A stretch of 64,000 nucleotides of DNA, taken from Methanothermobacter tenebrarum. Lineage in GTDB: Archaea > Methanobacteriota > Methanobacteria > Methanobacteriales > DSM-23052. The position numbers and the translations under genes were made by a program. Below the pieces are notes generated by a model. That model saw nothing but the letters and a program-made list of their open reading frames with translations, searched no databases and was not told the origin of the DNA. This document shows positions 25,864 to 37,154 of this stretch, one piece after another. Where the stretch lies: assembly GCF_023167465.1 (NCBI RefSeq), contig NZ_AP025698.1:620001-684000 (forward strand). Reading direction: 5' to 3'. Positions within the stretch are counted from its first letter, which is position 1; each line of letters starts with the position of its first letter.

Positions 25864-28578
25864 TTATCCTCCATGGATCCCGCATATACCCTGGAATATG
25901 CAGAATCTGCAAAAGTAAGTTTCCTTTGCCTCGAATTTTCCCATCCTTATAGAATCCACCATGTCCTCGATCTCATACTTTATCTTATATTCTGGGTCTG
26001 GTTCAAAACTTGTCCTTTTATTATCTGCTATGGTATATGCGGTTAATTTGTCAAATTTGTATTTGTCTGAGAGGGCATACTCATAGGTTCGAAGTTGGAA
26101 ATCTACACCCATATATTCAATGCCACTTTTTTCCCTTGCCTTGAAGTCTATAAGTTCTATCTCACCATCCCTGTTTTTTATTATGAGATCTATCCTGCCC
26201 TTTATTATTATATCATCTTTGGGGATGGAGAACGGCTCCTCAACAGCTATAACCTCCACTATATAATCCCTGTTTTTCCTGTAATAATCTTCTAGTTGTC
26301 TTTCCACTCCTTCGATCTTTTCAGTGCCGCAGGTTTTAACGATCTCCTTAATATCTACCTCTTTTTCTTCTTTCATCTTCCTGTGCAACATCTCTAGGCA
26401 ATTGTGGAGTATCTTACCATAAAGTTGCATTTGAGTCTCGGGGTAGACGAAACCATAATGGTAGATCATCATATACCTGAATGGACACTCCTTGTAGGTG
26501 TAAAGGGATGAGAAGTCAACGGTCATGATCTCATCCTCTCTGAGGCTTCTTTCAACGCACTTTTCAACCCTCCTGCAACCCCATTCAAGTTCACATTCCC
26601 TTACAAGCTCTTTTATGAATGGTGAATGGCCAACTTTCCTACTGCGAATCCTTGGGGTCGTTGATATTATTAGGATGTCCTGGGCCCGCGTCATGGCAAC
26701 ATAGAAGAGGCGGCGTTCCTCATCACCATCCCCGTTCTTGGAAAGTTTAAGATTCTCTGGGATCGGGATGAATATCCTCTGATTCCCCTTTCGGTATGGG
26801 AATCTCTCATTTGCCACGGAACAGATGATTACAACGGGGAACTCAAGGCCCTTGGCCTGGTGTATTGTCATTATCTTCACAGAGCCTGGAATGTCAAGGG
26901 TTTCACTATCATATTGCATATGCCTTGGTAGAAGATAAAAATACCACATGAAGTCCTGGACACTGGGCTTGGTGTGTGTCCTTTCATACTTATCAATTAT
27001 TGAGCTGAGCTTTGCAAGGTTAAGGAGTTTCACCTTACTCTTATAACTATCATCTTCTATTAGACGCCCCAGGTAACCGGTGATATCAAGTATCCTATAG
27101 AACATATCAAGGATCTTCATGGGCTCATGCTTTAACTCATTTCTGAGTTTGTTCAAGGCACAGAGCTTCTCTATGTCGGCAGGGTCTGTTATCCCAACTT
27201 TTTTGAACGATTGCTCGTCTAGGAGTGATGATATTTTAAACGTTTTATCGAGTTTGTCAAGGGCCCTCTTTGTTTTTTTGCTGAGGCCTAGGAATTCTCC
27301 TTTGAACATTGAAATGTTCCACCAATCCCACCGTTTAAAATTATGGCGTGGGGGACTAAGATAGCCTAGGAAGTATAGTATGCTTTTTATTTCATCCCTC
27401 TCGAGGAATGAGCCGTCTCCGCGTACTATATATGGTATGTTTTCCCTTTCAAGTTCGGCTAGGATTTTGCCTGCATGATATTTCACACTCTTAAAAAGTA
27501 GTGCGATGTAACCATAATCTGGGATTATACCATCCCTTTTAAGATTTTTTATGAGTTTAACAATCCTCCTGGCTTCGTCTTTAGTATCCTTGCTTTCTAT
27601 GATGATAACGTCATAGCCGCCTTTTCTTTTGGGTTTTATCCTTTTTTTGTGGTGGCGGTTTTTCTTCATGAACTCGTCTGCTATTTTTATGATACCGGCC
27701 CTTGACCTGAAGTTTTCATCGAGGATTATTTTATGGGCGTTAAACTTGTCCTCAAAGGATCTGATATTTTCCACGGTCGACCCCCTGAAAGCGTAGATGC
27801 TCTGGTCTTCGTCACCGACTACGCAAATGTTCCTAGAGGCTAGGAGTTCAAATAATCTTTCCTGTATTGGGTTAGTGTCCTGGTATTCGTCAACTAAGAT
27901 ATACTTAAATCTACTTTTTAGATCTTCTCTGATATTCTCATTGGATTCCAGGAGTTTAACTGCGAGCCTTTGAAGGTTTGGAAAATCCACCTTCCCTTCT
28001 CTTTTTAGCAAATTCAAGTATTCCTTGTAGCAGTCGCAGAGGCCATGATACCTTTTATTCCTCGGATGTTCCCTTTTTAGGGTTTCTTTGAGTTCATCTG
28101 GGTCTACAAGGTTTTCACTGCACTCATTAAAGAAGCTTATAACCTCTGGGACTTCTTTCATTTTAATGTATCTGTTCAGCCCTATCCTGTAGAAGTGGGA
28201 TCTTATGAAGATGAGCTGGCTGTCCTCGTCTAGGATGTCAAAGTTGGCGCCTAGATCGTGATATTCGCCATATTCGCGCAGGATTCTATTGCAGAATGAA
28301 TGAATTGTGGAGGTTTGCATCCTTTCAACATCTAAGCCTATACATTTTGTCAGACGATTTTTAAGTTCCTGGGCGGCCTTTTCAGTGAAGGTTATAAGGA
28401 GTATGTTCTCTGGATCCGCTTTTTCCCTTTTTATCAAATATGCTACCTTTTCGATGAGTACTCGGGTTTTACCAGTTCCAGGCCCCGCTATTATAAGTAA
28501 AGGCCCTCTATTATACTTCACAGCCTCCTCTTGGGTTTTTGTACATTCTTCCCGGCTATCACATAATGACCTGATCAT
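25864..28578 (-). CDS. UvrD/PcrA-type helicase fused to Fe-S PD-(D/E)XK nuclease domain
   Basis: A 904-residue superfamily 1A DNA helicase. Motif I GPGTGKTRVL (about residue 32), motif II VDEYQDTNPIQE, motif III GDEDQSIYAFRG, motif V TIHQAKGLEFPVV and motif VI RLFYVAMTRAQ are intact. The C-terminal 220 residues resemble the AddB/Cas4 nuclease: first cluster Cys in YKECPFRYM, catalytic RIDLIIKNRDGEIELIDFKA, and the final CRFC...GICG, giving four potential [4Fe-4S] ligands. Such helicase-nucleases process DNA ends for repair. Followed by DUF1232 and GAF genes on the same strand. Confidence 0.9.
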   Translation of the reverse strand: MIRSLCDSREECTKTQEEAVKYNRGPLLIIAGPGTGKTRVLIEKVAYLIKREKADPENILLITFTEKAAQELKNRLTKCIGLDVERMQTSTIHSFCNRILREYGEYHDLGANFDILDEDSQLIFIRSHFYRIGLNRYIKMKEVPEVISFFNECSENLVDPDELKETLKREHPRNKRYHGLCDCYKEYLNLLKREGKVDFPNLQRLAVKLLESNENIREDLKSRFKYILVDEYQDTNPIQERLFELLASRNICVVGDEDQSIYAFRGSTVENIRSFEDKFNAHKIILDENFRSRAGIIKIADEFMKKNRHHKKRIKPKRKGGYDVIIIESKDTKDEARRIVKLIKNLKRDGIIPDYGYIALLFKSVKYHAGKILAELERENIPYIVRGDGSFLERDEIKSILYFLGYLSPPRHNFKRWDWWNISMFKGEFLGLSKKTKRALDKLDKTFKISSLLDEQSFKKVGITDPADIEKLCALNKLRNELKHEPMKILDMFYRILDITGYLGRLIEDDSYKSKVKLLNLAKLSSIIDKYERTHTKPSVQDFMWYFYLLPRHMQYDSETLDIPGSVKIMTIHQAKGLEFPVVIICSVANERFPYRKGNQRIFIPIPENLKLSKNGDGDEERRLFYVAMTRAQDILIISTTPRIRSRKVGHSPFIKELVRECELEWGCRRVEKCVERSLREDEIMTVDFSSLYTYKECPFRYMMIYHYGFVYPETQMQLYGKILHNCLEMLHRKMKEEKEVDIKEIVKTCGTEKIEGVERQLEDYYRKNRDYIVEVIAVEEPFSIPKDDIIIKGRIDLIIKNRDGEIELIDFKAREKSGIEYMGVDFQLRTYEYALSDKYKFDKLTAYTIADNKRTSFEPDPEYKIKYEIEDMVDSIRMGKFEAKETYFCRFCIFQGICGIHGG

Positions 28579-28597
28579 CCTAAGGTTTGGGGATCTT

Positions 28598-28951
28598 TCA
28601 TGAGAATATTAGGATGAAGAATAATGATTCTATTGTGAAGTGTAGGGCCCTGTGATAAAGCCACCCATGTTCTAGGCCCGTGATTTGATGATAAACATCC
28701 ACCAGTAAATGTATGAGGGCTGCTAGTATGCCTATCTCAAATGATAAGAAGACCACCGAAAGTACTATGAAATGGAATAGGGCCTCGAGGCCTTCATGTA
28801 TGAGCCATAATCTTACGTTGGAGTGGACAATCTCCCTTATAATACCAGCTAATATTATATAGAAGTCCATGAAGGTTGTCCATAGTATCCTTGTGTGTAG
28901 TTCGTCGCTTATCGCGAGGAATACCGCTATATAAAACCATACAAGTTCCAT
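28598..28951 (-). CDS. Small four-helix membrane protein of unknown function
   Basis: A 117-residue hydrophobic protein with about four helices and several histidines and acids near the membrane ([46 protein letters not shown]). No family recognised. ATG 28951 has GGTGG 6 nt upstream. Its start codon lies inside the first copy of a 28-bp direct repeat. It is upstream of the helicase gene by 19 nt, so possibly cotranscribed with it. Confidence 0.55.
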   Translation of the reverse strand: MELVWFYIAVFLAISDELHTRILWTTFMDFYIILAGIIREIVHSNVRLWLIHEGLEALFHFIVLSVVFLSFEIGILAALIHLLVDVYHQITGLEHGWLYHRALHFTIESLFFILIFS

Positions 28952-29036
28952 TAACATCCACCAATATTATGGCTAAAGGATGTTAACTGGCCCATAGAAT
29001 CATGGCCGCCATTAACATCCACCAATATTATGGCTA
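28948..29036. repeat. 28-bp direct repeat pair
   Basis: CCATTAACATCCACCAATAT continuing TATGGCTA occurs at 28948-28975 and again, identical, at 29009-29036, 61 bp apart. The first copy contains the start codon and ribosome site of the small membrane protein. Between them is a partly related GGATGTTAACTGGCC. It could be a regulator site, a duplication from an insertion, or decay debris. Confidence 0.7.
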
Positions 29037-29053
29037 GCTTCTATTATTAGTAA

Positions 29054-29104
29054 GTGATATATTATTTGGATACCAATTGTCTAATAAAACTTTTCAATAA
29101 TACC
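29054..29104 (+). pseudogene. Possible N-terminal stub of a PIN-domain (VapC) toxin
   Basis: GTG 29054 begins a frame reading [15 protein letters not shown], which is the canonical start of PIN-domain ribonucleases including the first catalytic Asp, then changes to unrelated codons that merge with the valS leader. Only about 16 codons remain, with no antitoxin gene beside it. Confidence 0.35.
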
Positions 29105-29127
29105 CGGGCTTCAAAGGGGGATATTGC

Positions 29128-31746
29128 ATGGACAGTGAAATCCCAAAGGATTATGATCATAGGAAGGAAACCGAATGGCAGAGTAAGTGGGAAGAACAAG
29201 GATTATACAAGTTCGAGGGTGATGAGACAAGGCCACAGTATATAATTGACACACCACCACCCTACCCAACCGGTTCAATACACATGGGACACGTCCTAAA
29301 TTGGGTTTACATGGACATAATCGCCCGTTTCAAGAGGATGAGGGGATATGATGTTTTATTCCCACAAGGTTGGGATTGTCACGGGCTCCCAACAGAAGTG
29401 AAGGTGGAGGAAACCTACAATATAAAGAAGAGCGACATAACAAGGGAAGAGTTCAGGGAACTCTGCATAGAACTCACAACAGAAAACATAAAAAAGATGA
29501 AAGAGCAGATGAAAAGATTAGGCTTCAGCCAGGACTGGAGCACAGAATTCGTTACAATGACACCAGAGTATATGAAAAAAACGCAACTCTCATTCCTCAG
29601 AATGTATAAGGATGGTCTGATCTACAGGGGTGTGCACCCAGTCAACTGGTGTCCCCGCTGCGAAACAGCCATAGCATTCGCAGAAGTAGAATACATAGAA
29701 AACGAAACAAACCTTAATTATTTAAAATTCCCACTAGAGGATTCAGGCCACCTTGAAATCGCCACAACAAGACCTGAACTCTTAGCAGCCTGCGTAGCGG
29801 TCGCAGTACACCCTGAAGACGAAAGATACAGGGGACTGAAGGGCAAAACTGTCCGCGTCCCCATATTCAACCACAAAGTCAAGATTATAGAGGACAAGGA
29901 CGTGGACCCAGAATTCGGGACAGGAGCAGTCATGATATGTACCTTCGGTGACAAAACAGACGTGACATGGGTCAACCGCCACAAACTGGACATAATAGAG
30001 GCCATAGACGAAAAAGGACAAATGACAGAAGCAGCAGGCAAATACAAGGGCCTCACCATAAAAGAGTGCAAAGAGAAGATAATAGAAGACCTAGAAGCTG
30101 AAGGGCACCTAATAAAAAAAGAAAGGATAAAACAGAACCTCGGCGTCTGCTGGAGGTGTAAAACACCCATCGAAATCCTCATAAAAAAACAATGGTTCGT
30201 GGCCGTGAAAAAACTCATAGACGATGTAATAGAAGCCGCGGAAGAAATGAAATGGATCCCCGAGCATATGAAAATGAGACTATTAAACTGGACAGGATCC
30301 ATGGACTGGGACTGGTGCATATCAAGACAGAGGGTCTTCGCAACACCCATACCAGTATGGTACTGCGAAAACTGTGGCAAGGTTCACTTGCCAACAGAGG
30401 AAATGCTACCAGTAGACCCCACCCAGACCAGCCCAGACTTCCAATGCGAATGCGGCAGCAGAGAATTCACCGGCGAAGAAGACGTCCTAGACACATGGAT
30501 GGACAGTTCAATATCCCCCCTAGCCCTTGCAGGCTGGCCCGACCCAGAATACAAAAAATTATTCCCATCCAACCTAAGACCACAAGGACATGACATAATA
30601 CGCACATGGGCATTCTACACCATACTAAGGTGTAAAGCCCTCACAGGCCAAAAACCATTCGAGGAGATAATAATAAATGGCATGGTCTTTGGCGAGGATG
30701 GGCATAAAATGAGCAAATCAAGGGGCAACGTGATAACACCCGAAGAGGTCCTAAAAGATTATGGTGCTGATGCACTCAGACTATGGGCATCCAACAGCGT
30801 CCCAGGATCAGACGTCCCATTCGCCTGGAAGGACGTGAAATACGCTTATAAGTTCCTCAGGAAATTCTGGAACGCATTCAGGTTCATAAGCTTCCACCTC
30901 GAGGACGTGAAAGAAAAACCCAAACCCCTAGACTTATGGATACTATCCAAACTCAACAGGCTAATAAAAGAGGTTACAGAAGCCCTTGAAGATTACAACT
31001 TCGCAAAGGCAATAAATAGTATACAAATGTTCATCTGGCACCAATTCTGCGACGAATATATAGAGGCGGTCAAATACCGCTTATACTCCGATGATGATCC
31101 CAAGTCAAAAAAAGCAGCCCAATGGACCCTTAAAAAGGTCCTGGAAACATCCTTAAGATTATTAGCTCCCATGGCACCACACTTCACAGAAGAAGTCCAC
31201 CAACACATAGCCCAAGACTCCATACATAAAAAAAGCTGGCCAAGCGTCCAAAGAGAATACATTAATGAGGAAGCCGAAGCCAACGGAGACCTTGTAATAG
31301 AGATCATAGGAGCCCTTAGAAGATTCAAATCATCCAATAGGATACCATTAAACGCCCCACTAGAAAAAGTGAACATTTACACAAGAGAAAACCTTCACAG
31401 GATAATAAAAGACTACCTAGAGGACATCAAAGGCACAATGAACATACAAAAATTAGAACTCATAACCGGCAAACCAAAGATAAAAGAACGTATCATAGAA
31501 GTCAAACCAGTCATGGAGAAGATAGGGCCCAAGTTCAGGGCCGACGCCCCACTGATACTATCATCTATAGAATCCGCAGACCCCGAGGAGATATACGAGA
31601 AGCTGGAAACAGAGGGGATGATAGAAGTCGAAGGCCACAAACTAACAAGAGAATATCTTAAGATTAAAAAAGAGGTCCGTGGAGCCACAGGAGAAAAAGT
31701 AGAAGTGCTACACCTAGATGATATAATACTAGAGATTATAAAGTGA
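29128..31746 (+). CDS. valS: Valyl-tRNA synthetase
   Basis: Class I synthetase of 872 residues. HIGH motif appears as [13 protein letters not shown] (about residues 48-60) and KMSKS as [11 protein letters not shown] (about 527). The editing domain has ATTRPEL, and [19 protein letters not shown] followed by two CxxC pairs is the zinc-containing segment of archaeal ValS. The C-terminal anticodon-binding domain begins near residue 590 ([13 protein letters not shown]). ATG 29128 has AAGGGGGAT 6 nt upstream. It heads a run with aroA, a GTPase and nth. Confidence 0.93.
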   Translation: MDSEIPKDYDHRKETEWQSKWEEQGLYKFEGDETRPQYIIDTPPPYPTGSIHMGHVLNWVYMDIIARFKRMRGYDVLFPQGWDCHGLPTEVKVEETYNIKKSDITREEFRELCIELTTENIKKMKEQMKRLGFSQDWSTEFVTMTPEYMKKTQLSFLRMYKDGLIYRGVHPVNWCPRCETAIAFAEVEYIENETNLNYLKFPLEDSGHLEIATTRPELLAACVAVAVHPEDERYRGLKGKTVRVPIFNHKVKIIEDKDVDPEFGTGAVMICTFGDKTDVTWVNRHKLDIIEAIDEKGQMTEAAGKYKGLTIKECKEKIIEDLEAEGHLIKKERIKQNLGVCWRCKTPIEILIKKQWFVAVKKLIDDVIEAAEEMKWIPEHMKMRLLNWTGSMDWDWCISRQRVFATPIPVWYCENCGKVHLPTEEMLPVDPTQTSPDFQCECGSREFTGEEDVLDTWMDSSISPLALAGWPDPEYKKLFPSNLRPQGHDIIRTWAFYTILRCKALTGQKPFEEIIINGMVFGEDGHKMSKSRGNVITPEEVLKDYGADALRLWASNSVPGSDVPFAWKDVKYAYKFLRKFWNAFRFISFHLEDVKEKPKPLDLWILSKLNRLIKEVTEALEDYNFAKAINSIQMFIWHQFCDEYIEAVKYRLYSDDDPKSKKAAQWTLKKVLETSLRLLAPMAPHFTEEVHQHIAQDSIHKKSWPSVQREYINEEAEANGDLVIEIIGALRRFKSSNRIPLNAPLEKVNIYTRENLHRIIKDYLEDIKGTMNIQKLELITGKPKIKERIIEVKPVMEKIGPKFRADAPLILSSIESADPEEIYEKLETEGMIEVEGHKLTREYLKIKKEVRGATGEKVEVLHLDDIILEIIK

Positions 31747-31752
31747 CCCTAT

Positions 31753-33036
31753 ATGGAGCTTAAAATCCGGAAATCCCCCATGATCTATGGTACGGTGGAT
31801 GCACCACCATCCAAAAGTTACACCCACCGTAGCACCATAATAGCATCACTTGCAAAGGGCACATCCACCCTATACAATCCACTAGAAGCCGAAGACACCC
31901 TAGCCTCGGTTCATGCCTGCCAGAAATTCGGGGCCCAGATAAAAAAGGAAAAGGGGAAATGGACAATAGAGGGCGTGAATGGACGGCCAAGCACGCCAGA
32001 TAACGTCCTAGACCTTAAAAATTCGGGTACGAGCCTGCGCATATTAACCTCAGTAGCTGGGTTGGCAGAACATTACACCATCCTCACTGGTGACAAATCC
32101 CTTCGTTCACGTCCAATGCAAGACCTCCTGGACGCCCTCAAACCACTAGGTGTTAAAGCAATATCATCCAGGATGAACGGCAAACCACCCATCATAGTAA
32201 AGGGGGGACTTGTAGGTGGTAAGACCAGCATAGCCGGTGGTGTGAGCTCACAGTTCATATCCTCCATTCTCATAGCAGGACCATTATCAAAGGATGGTGT
32301 CCAACTTAAAATCCAAGGGGATTTCATCTCAAAACCATACGTGGATATGACAGTAGATGTTATGAGAAAATTCAATGCCAGGGTAGAATTTAACCCGGAA
32401 GAGAGGACATTCCATGTTGAACCAGGAGAATACACCGGCCGTGATTATCAAGTAGAGGGTGATTATTCATCCGCATCATACCTCCTGGGGGCTGTTGCCG
32501 TCGTGGGCGGGAAACTAACAGTCAAAAACCTCCCAGGGGATTCCAGACAAGGTGATAGGATAATATTGGACCTATTAGAGGGTATGGGGGCCACCATCCA
32601 CAGGGGAGAGGATATGGTTACAATAGAAAGTGATGGTAGACTACATGGGATAGAAGCCGACTTACATGATAGCCCCGATCTACTACCCACAGTGGCCGTC
32701 CTCGGAGCCCTCGCAGATGGCACAACCAGGATAAGTGGAGTGAAACATGCCCGTTTCAAGGAGACTGACAGGATAAAAACTTGTACAATGGAACTTTCAC
32801 GCTTAGGAGTCCCAGTAGAAGAAAAAGAGGATGGTATGATCATAAAAGGTGATAAAATAAAAGGTGATACAGTATATTCCCATGGCGACCATCGTCTTGT
32901 AATGGCATTCACACTCATAGGCCTCAAGACAGGGTTAAAGATAAAGGACGCCGAAGCATACAAGGTCTCATTTCCAGGGTTTATCAAAACCCTACTAGGA
33001 CTGGGTTGTAAGTTAGAGGTAGGTGAAAATGGGTAA
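31753..33036 (+). CDS. aroA: 3-phosphoshikimate 1-carboxyvinyltransferase (EPSP synthase)
   Basis: Adds the enolpyruvyl group of PEP to shikimate 3-phosphate in aromatic amino acid synthesis. The 427-residue protein has [10 protein letters not shown] at residues 17-26, [10 protein letters not shown] (phosphate binding), [14 protein letters not shown], and the C-terminal half motifs KETDRIKT and [10 protein letters not shown] with the catalytic acids. It begins 6 nt after valS and its end overlaps the GTPase start. Confidence 0.95.
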   Translation: MELKIRKSPMIYGTVDAPPSKSYTHRSTIIASLAKGTSTLYNPLEAEDTLASVHACQKFGAQIKKEKGKWTIEGVNGRPSTPDNVLDLKNSGTSLRILTSVAGLAEHYTILTGDKSLRSRPMQDLLDALKPLGVKAISSRMNGKPPIIVKGGLVGGKTSIAGGVSSQFISSILIAGPLSKDGVQLKIQGDFISKPYVDMTVDVMRKFNARVEFNPEERTFHVEPGEYTGRDYQVEGDYSSASYLLGAVAVVGGKLTVKNLPGDSRQGDRIILDLLEGMGATIHRGEDMVTIESDGRLHGIEADLHDSPDLLPTVAVLGALADGTTRISGVKHARFKETDRIKTCTMELSRLGVPVEEKEDGMIIKGDKIKGDTVYSHGDHRLVMAFTLIGLKTGLKIKDAEAYKVSFPGFIKTLLGLGCKLEVGENG

Positions 33037-33475
33037 AAAGATTGTAATATTTGGGGACTATGATTCTGGGAAGACAACAACACTCGAACAGTTATGCGAA
33101 AAGACCGTGAAGGTTGAATATAATGGTATTACGGTGGCCCTTGATTATGGTAACATGATAATAGATGGTGAAAAAATACACCTTTTCGCCACACCAGGCC
33201 ATGAAAGGTTCAGGTTCATGTTAGAGATAATAGCCAGTGGCTTGGATGGGGCTATAATAGTGGTTGATAATAGTAGGGGTGTTACAGGCGTCGAGGAGCG
33301 TATAATGGACTCATTGGAAGAGTCGGGGATACCATATGTTGTATTCGCGAATAAGCAGGATTTGGATGATTCCACCCTTGAAATCGGCAGGGAAGTTGAT
33401 GTCATCCCCACAATAGCGACCAAGAATGTGGGACTCCTCAAAGGCCTTAAAATACTCCTAGGTAAAATTTTATGA
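33029..33475 (+). CDS. Small Ras/Arf-like GTPase (GTP-binding protein, MglA-like family)
   Basis: A 148-residue G protein. G1 is [14 protein letters not shown] (residues 8-21), switch and G3 are [13 protein letters not shown], and G4 is FANKQDLDD, giving guanine specificity. This compact family is common in archaea; its effectors are unknown, and relatives in bacteria (MglA) control polarity. ATG 33029 (MGKKIVIFG) overlaps the aroA stop; the 3' ATGA overlaps nth, so these genes are translationally coupled. Confidence 0.85.
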   Translation: MGKKIVIFGDYDSGKTTTLEQLCEKTVKVEYNGITVALDYGNMIIDGEKIHLFATPGHERFRFMLEIIASGLDGAIIVVDNSRGVTGVEERIMDSLEESGIPYVVFANKQDLDDSTLEIGREVDVIPTIATKNVGLLKGLKILLGKIL

Positions 33476-34092
33476 AAATAGTTAAGATAATCAAAACCCT
33501 CAAAGGATTTTATAATCCGCGCGTATTCGAGGAGAGGGACCCCTATAGGGTTCTTATAAGGACAATATTGTCCCAGCGGACAAGGGACGAGAATACCGAT
33601 GAGGCCACTAGCAGATTATTCCAAGAATATCCGACAATCAAGGATGTTTCAGAGGCGCCAACCGAAAGGATAGAAAAGCTTATAAGACCGGCTGGATTTT
33701 ATAGGGTGAAGGCTAGGAGGATAAAAGAGGTCTCAAGGATCATATTGAAAGAATATAATGGTAGAGTGCCCAGCAGATTGGAGGATCTACTAGAGTTGCC
33801 TAGTGTTGGTAGGAAGACCGCCAATTGCGTCCTTGTATACGCTTATGGGGAGGCTGCCATACCAGTTGACACCCACGTCCACCGTATAAGCAATAGACTG
33901 GGCCTCGTTGATACAAAAACACCCGAAGAGACCGAGAAAAGGCTGAAGGAGATAATCCCAAGGGAATATTGGATTGAACTTAATGATCTTTTCGTACAAT
34001 TTGGCCAGGACATTTGCAAGCCTATAAACCCAAAACATGATGAATGTCCGATAAGGGAATATTGCAGATACTATAGGCTATCTTCCTCATAG
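33472..34092 (+). CDS. nth: Endonuclease III-family DNA glycosylase/AP lyase with a His in the cluster motif
   Basis: Removes oxidised or mismatched bases. The 206-residue protein has [14 protein letters not shown] at residues 31-44, the helix-hairpin-helix [13 protein letters not shown] with catalytic Lys near residue 111, and [14 protein letters not shown] with catalytic Asp near 131. The [4Fe-4S] motif is usually CX6CX2CX5C; here it reads [17 protein letters not shown], with His (codon CAT at 34036) replacing the second Cys. The cluster may be His-ligated, incomplete or lost. ATGA start overlap with the GTPase gene. Confidence 0.88.
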   Translation: MKIVKIIKTLKGFYNPRVFEERDPYRVLIRTILSQRTRDENTDEATSRLFQEYPTIKDVSEAPTERIEKLIRPAGFYRVKARRIKEVSRIILKEYNGRVPSRLEDLLELPSVGRKTANCVLVYAYGEAAIPVDTHVHRISNRLGLVDTKTPEETEKRLKEIIPREYWIELNDLFVQFGQDICKPINPKHDECPIREYCRYYRLSSS

Positions 34093-36258
34093 TTTCGCTA
34101 TCTTCTCGGCGAATCTTTCAAGAACCTTCTTTGAAAGGCCCTCCACATATTTAAGGGAACCTGCACATTCATGTCCGCCACCATCAATTGCAGCCTCTGG
34201 TATTTCATCGGCAAGCTCCCATACTATCTCGTTTAAGTTGAATCCGAAATTTTCATGGACCGCATCCGTGGCCCTTATAACGCTAAAGTCTGGTCCATAG
34301 GCTAAGGTTATTATGGGCTTGTCCTCCCCATGCTCCTGCACTATATGATCATGTATGAGGCCACAGGTTTTACCCGGAGCTGGGAATGTGAAACGATGGG
34401 AATATTTTTCAACATCCAGTACATTGAGTAGTATGCCATTTGGCAACTTTTTAGATTTTACATGTGGCAGAGCCGCTCTTAACTGTGATTTCACCCTCTT
34501 CTCATATTCCATGTAGAGTGTTTCAACGAGCCTTTTGTGTTTCTCGAGGCTCCCAAGGCCTAGTATTGTGTCTATTATCCCCCTACCATTCATGAACCTG
34601 AGATAAAATGCTTCAAAATCTATGCAAGCCGCGATCTTCTCCAAGTCTTCTCTTGCGTACCCCTTCTTTTCTGCGAGTTCTATGTATTTTTCCGCTTCTT
34701 GAGAATTTGCATGATCTCCTACCACTGCAATCCCTGGGAGGTGTAGTATGCGCTCTTCTATTTCGGGGTTTATCATCTTGGCCACCTCCACTGAGAGGGC
34801 GCCTGCTGTAAGCTGCGAGTCCCCACCAACAAGGTATGGGTTCACATGAACATCAACATAATCATCTACCTTTACTCTACCCTCAACTACTTCCCCAGGA
34901 TAATGATGGTCTATTACCACGATCTCAATATCATATATTTTAGCTTTCAATAGAGCTAATATATCCTCCTCAGTAGAACCATTATCCAATAATACTATCA
35001 GGGGCAGTTTTTGCCCAAACCTCTCCATGTCCTCAAGAGCATATGTCAGATCTTTCACAACATCCTCCAATTCATAGAATGGGGCCTTGCTCGGTTTTCT
35101 CTTGAAGTAGTGCCATTCTGCTTCTATGTTCGGGTTCAACTCCCTAAGTAATGGTATGACAGCCTTTTCTATCGCCACTCCAGCACATATACCATCAGCA
35201 TCGGCATGATGCCTTACAAGGATTGACCTACCATCGAATATAGCCCTCCTTATAGCCTTAGCAGCCTCTATCATCCTAGGCCTTAACTTCTCCAAGATTT
35301 CGCTTTCAATGAAGAGGTCCGTCTTCTCTGGTTCCGCCCTACGATCTATGGCCTCATCGATCAACCTCCGAGCCTCTGAAGCTTCTTTACCTATAAGACG
35401 CTCCATAACCTCTGATTCAATCTGTATCCTCCCACCGTGTTGGTTAACTTCCCCTATAACCTCTACGATGTGTCCTACTTGTATATGGGGGTGGGCTCTT
35501 ATGCCTGGCTCGTCGAATGCTGCTACCGATGTTGTGCCTGTCTCATCAGAAACCGTGAAGATCGTGGGGCCTGTTGTCTGCTGGATCTGTATGACTTCCC
35601 CGACGATACGTATGGTCTTCCCCAGGCTCTTATTGTCTATATTCGCTATCCTAGTCCTTGGGATGTCCTTTTTTAGTTTCACAATCTCGTAGGAGTCGCC
35701 TACAGAGCATGGTAGGAGATCCACCTCACCCTTATAGTGGTTTATTTGGGCCACCTTCACGAATACCTCATCCCCTATCTTATAGTCTGGGAAGAGGCCG
35801 CGCATAAGCCCCCATACTTTATTGTTTAAACTCACGAAGACCCCATAATCTTCTATCCTCGTTATTTTGCCCTTGTAGATTTTATCCCTTTGCAGGTCTT
35901 CTATGGTGCAGGCAGGGTGTAATATGTAGACTTTATCCTTTTTCTGGCATTCTGGACAATATTTGCCCGTCCCCTTTATTATTTTACCACATTTGGGGCA
36001 TATGTTTATTTCTCCTTTACCATCACATGCCCTGCATGTTTCCCTAACCTCGATTTCCCCTTTACCCTTACAGGTTGGACAGGGCACCTCCTGGGCATCC
36101 TCCAGTTGGAATTTTTGTTTCGCCGTCTCGGGGAGTCCTTTAAAATGTTCACTTATATCCTCGGCTGCTTGAAAGCCTGTTCCATGACAGACCTCACAGA
36201 TTTTATAACTTTTAACCTTGTAGCCCTTACCTTTACATTCACTGCATTTCCTGATCAT
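34087..36258 (-). CDS. RecJ-like DHH phosphoesterase with DnaJ-type zinc fingers, S1 and OB domains
   Basis: About 723 residues from ATG 36258 (a TTG at 36273 is an alternative). Residues 3-105 hold repeated CxxCxGxG zinc motifs ([32 protein letters not shown]) and two more CxxC pairs; 115-190 is an S1 RNA-binding fold ([21 protein letters not shown]); 205-290 an OB fold; 340-620 the DHH core with [11 protein letters not shown] and VVIDHHYPG; and the end has [10 protein letters not shown] of DHHA1. This archaeal family is related to RecJ/GAN exonucleases and is thought to act on nucleic acid 5' ends; the precise substrate is not settled. Overlaps nth by 6 nt, convergent. Confidence 0.85.
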   Translation of the reverse strand: MIRKCSECKGKGYKVKSYKICEVCHGTGFQAAEDISEHFKGLPETAKQKFQLEDAQEVPCPTCKGKGEIEVRETCRACDGKGEINICPKCGKIIKGTGKYCPECQKKDKVYILHPACTIEDLQRDKIYKGKITRIEDYGVFVSLNNKVWGLMRGLFPDYKIGDEVFVKVAQINHYKGEVDLLPCSVGDSYEIVKLKKDIPRTRIANIDNKSLGKTIRIVGEVIQIQQTTGPTIFTVSDETGTTSVAAFDEPGIRAHPHIQVGHIVEVIGEVNQHGGRIQIESEVMERLIGKEASEARRLIDEAIDRRAEPEKTDLFIESEILEKLRPRMIEAAKAIRRAIFDGRSILVRHHADADGICAGVAIEKAVIPLLRELNPNIEAEWHYFKRKPSKAPFYELEDVVKDLTYALEDMERFGQKLPLIVLLDNGSTEEDILALLKAKIYDIEIVVIDHHYPGEVVEGRVKVDDYVDVHVNPYLVGGDSQLTAGALSVEVAKMINPEIEERILHLPGIAVVGDHANSQEAEKYIELAEKKGYAREDLEKIAACIDFEAFYLRFMNGRGIIDTILGLGSLEKHKRLVETLYMEYEKRVKSQLRAALPHVKSKKLPNGILLNVLDVEKYSHRFTFPAPGKTCGLIHDHIVQEHGEDKPIITLAYGPDFSVIRATDAVHENFGFNLNEIVWELADEIPEAAIDGGGHECAGSLKYVEGLSKKVLERFAEKIAKL

Positions 36259-36359
36259 ATAATCATCATCCAATAATAGAATCTCTTATAAGAATGAATA
36301 TCCATCCTATTTTATATATAAGTTGCATTTTATGGCTCGGAGATCCTGGAGGAATCACA

Positions 36360-37145
36360 GTGTCCAACTTAGAGGATAAAGTCTTGAATTTTATAAGGAA
36401 GAGGAGCCACGAAGATGGAGGATACACATTATATGAGGGACTCCCTGACTCAAAGAACACATATTATGCTATTAAGAGTTTCCAGTTACTTGGCAGGGAA
36501 CCGGCGAATCTCGCAAAAACCCTCAAATGGCTTGAAGAAGTCCATAGTAGGGGGTCATTCTCAGCCCAGGGACTATTCTACAGGTGCAGTATACTCAAAG
36601 AATACAACAGAGATCATAGGATACCCAAGAAGTTTATTAGGAGATTACAGGAAACCTATAAAAGATCCGACCTTGAGATAACCTACTATATAGATTCAGT
36701 GCTTAGAATGCACAATATAATATTAGATGAGATCCCAGATTGGATCATATCACAACAAAACCCTGATGGAGGCTTCGGAAAATACGGATCAGATATAATA
36801 AACACGCAATACGCCCTCGAAATCCTAAAAGCCCACAAATACAAAATCGATAAAAAGAGTATAAAAGATTATCTTAAAGATTGTGAAAATGAGGGACTAT
36901 GGTCCTTCACACCAATATCATATCCACCCTATATAGAAACAATATATGCAGGGTTTAGGATAAGCGAAATATTAAACCTTAAGGTTAAAGATAAAAATAT
37001 CCTAAACTTTATATTATCACTACAAAATAATGATGGCGGATTCAGAAGATCCACCTACCTCGGCATTTCCGAATTAGAATACACCTACAAGAGCCTCTAT
37101 ATTATAAAATCCCTAGAATCTAGGAACCCTCACATAATATACTAG
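36360..37145 (+). CDS. Prenyltransferase/squalene-cyclase-fold repeat protein
   Basis: A 261-residue alpha/alpha-toroid protein. Repeats with the QW-like pattern are visible as QQNPDGGFGKYGSDIINTQY (about residues 138-157) and LQNNDGGFRRSTYLGISELEY (about 221-241), plus an N-terminal HEDGGYTLYEGLPDSKNTYY. The catalytic DXDD of cyclases is not seen, so it may be a non-enzymatic or prenyl-binding member. GTG 36360 is chosen because GGAGG lies 7 nt upstream; the frame is open to 36294. It is 9 nt upstream of the DUF1614 gene. Confidence 0.7.
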   Translation: MSNLEDKVLNFIRKRSHEDGGYTLYEGLPDSKNTYYAIKSFQLLGREPANLAKTLKWLEEVHSRGSFSAQGLFYRCSILKEYNRDHRIPKKFIRRLQETYKRSDLEITYYIDSVLRMHNIILDEIPDWIISQQNPDGGFGKYGSDIINTQYALEILKAHKYKIDKKSIKDYLKDCENEGLWSFTPISYPPYIETIYAGFRISEILNLKVKDKNILNFILSLQNNDGGFRRSTYLGISELEYTYKSLYIIKSLESRNPHIIY

Positions 37146-37154
37146 AGGGGGACA

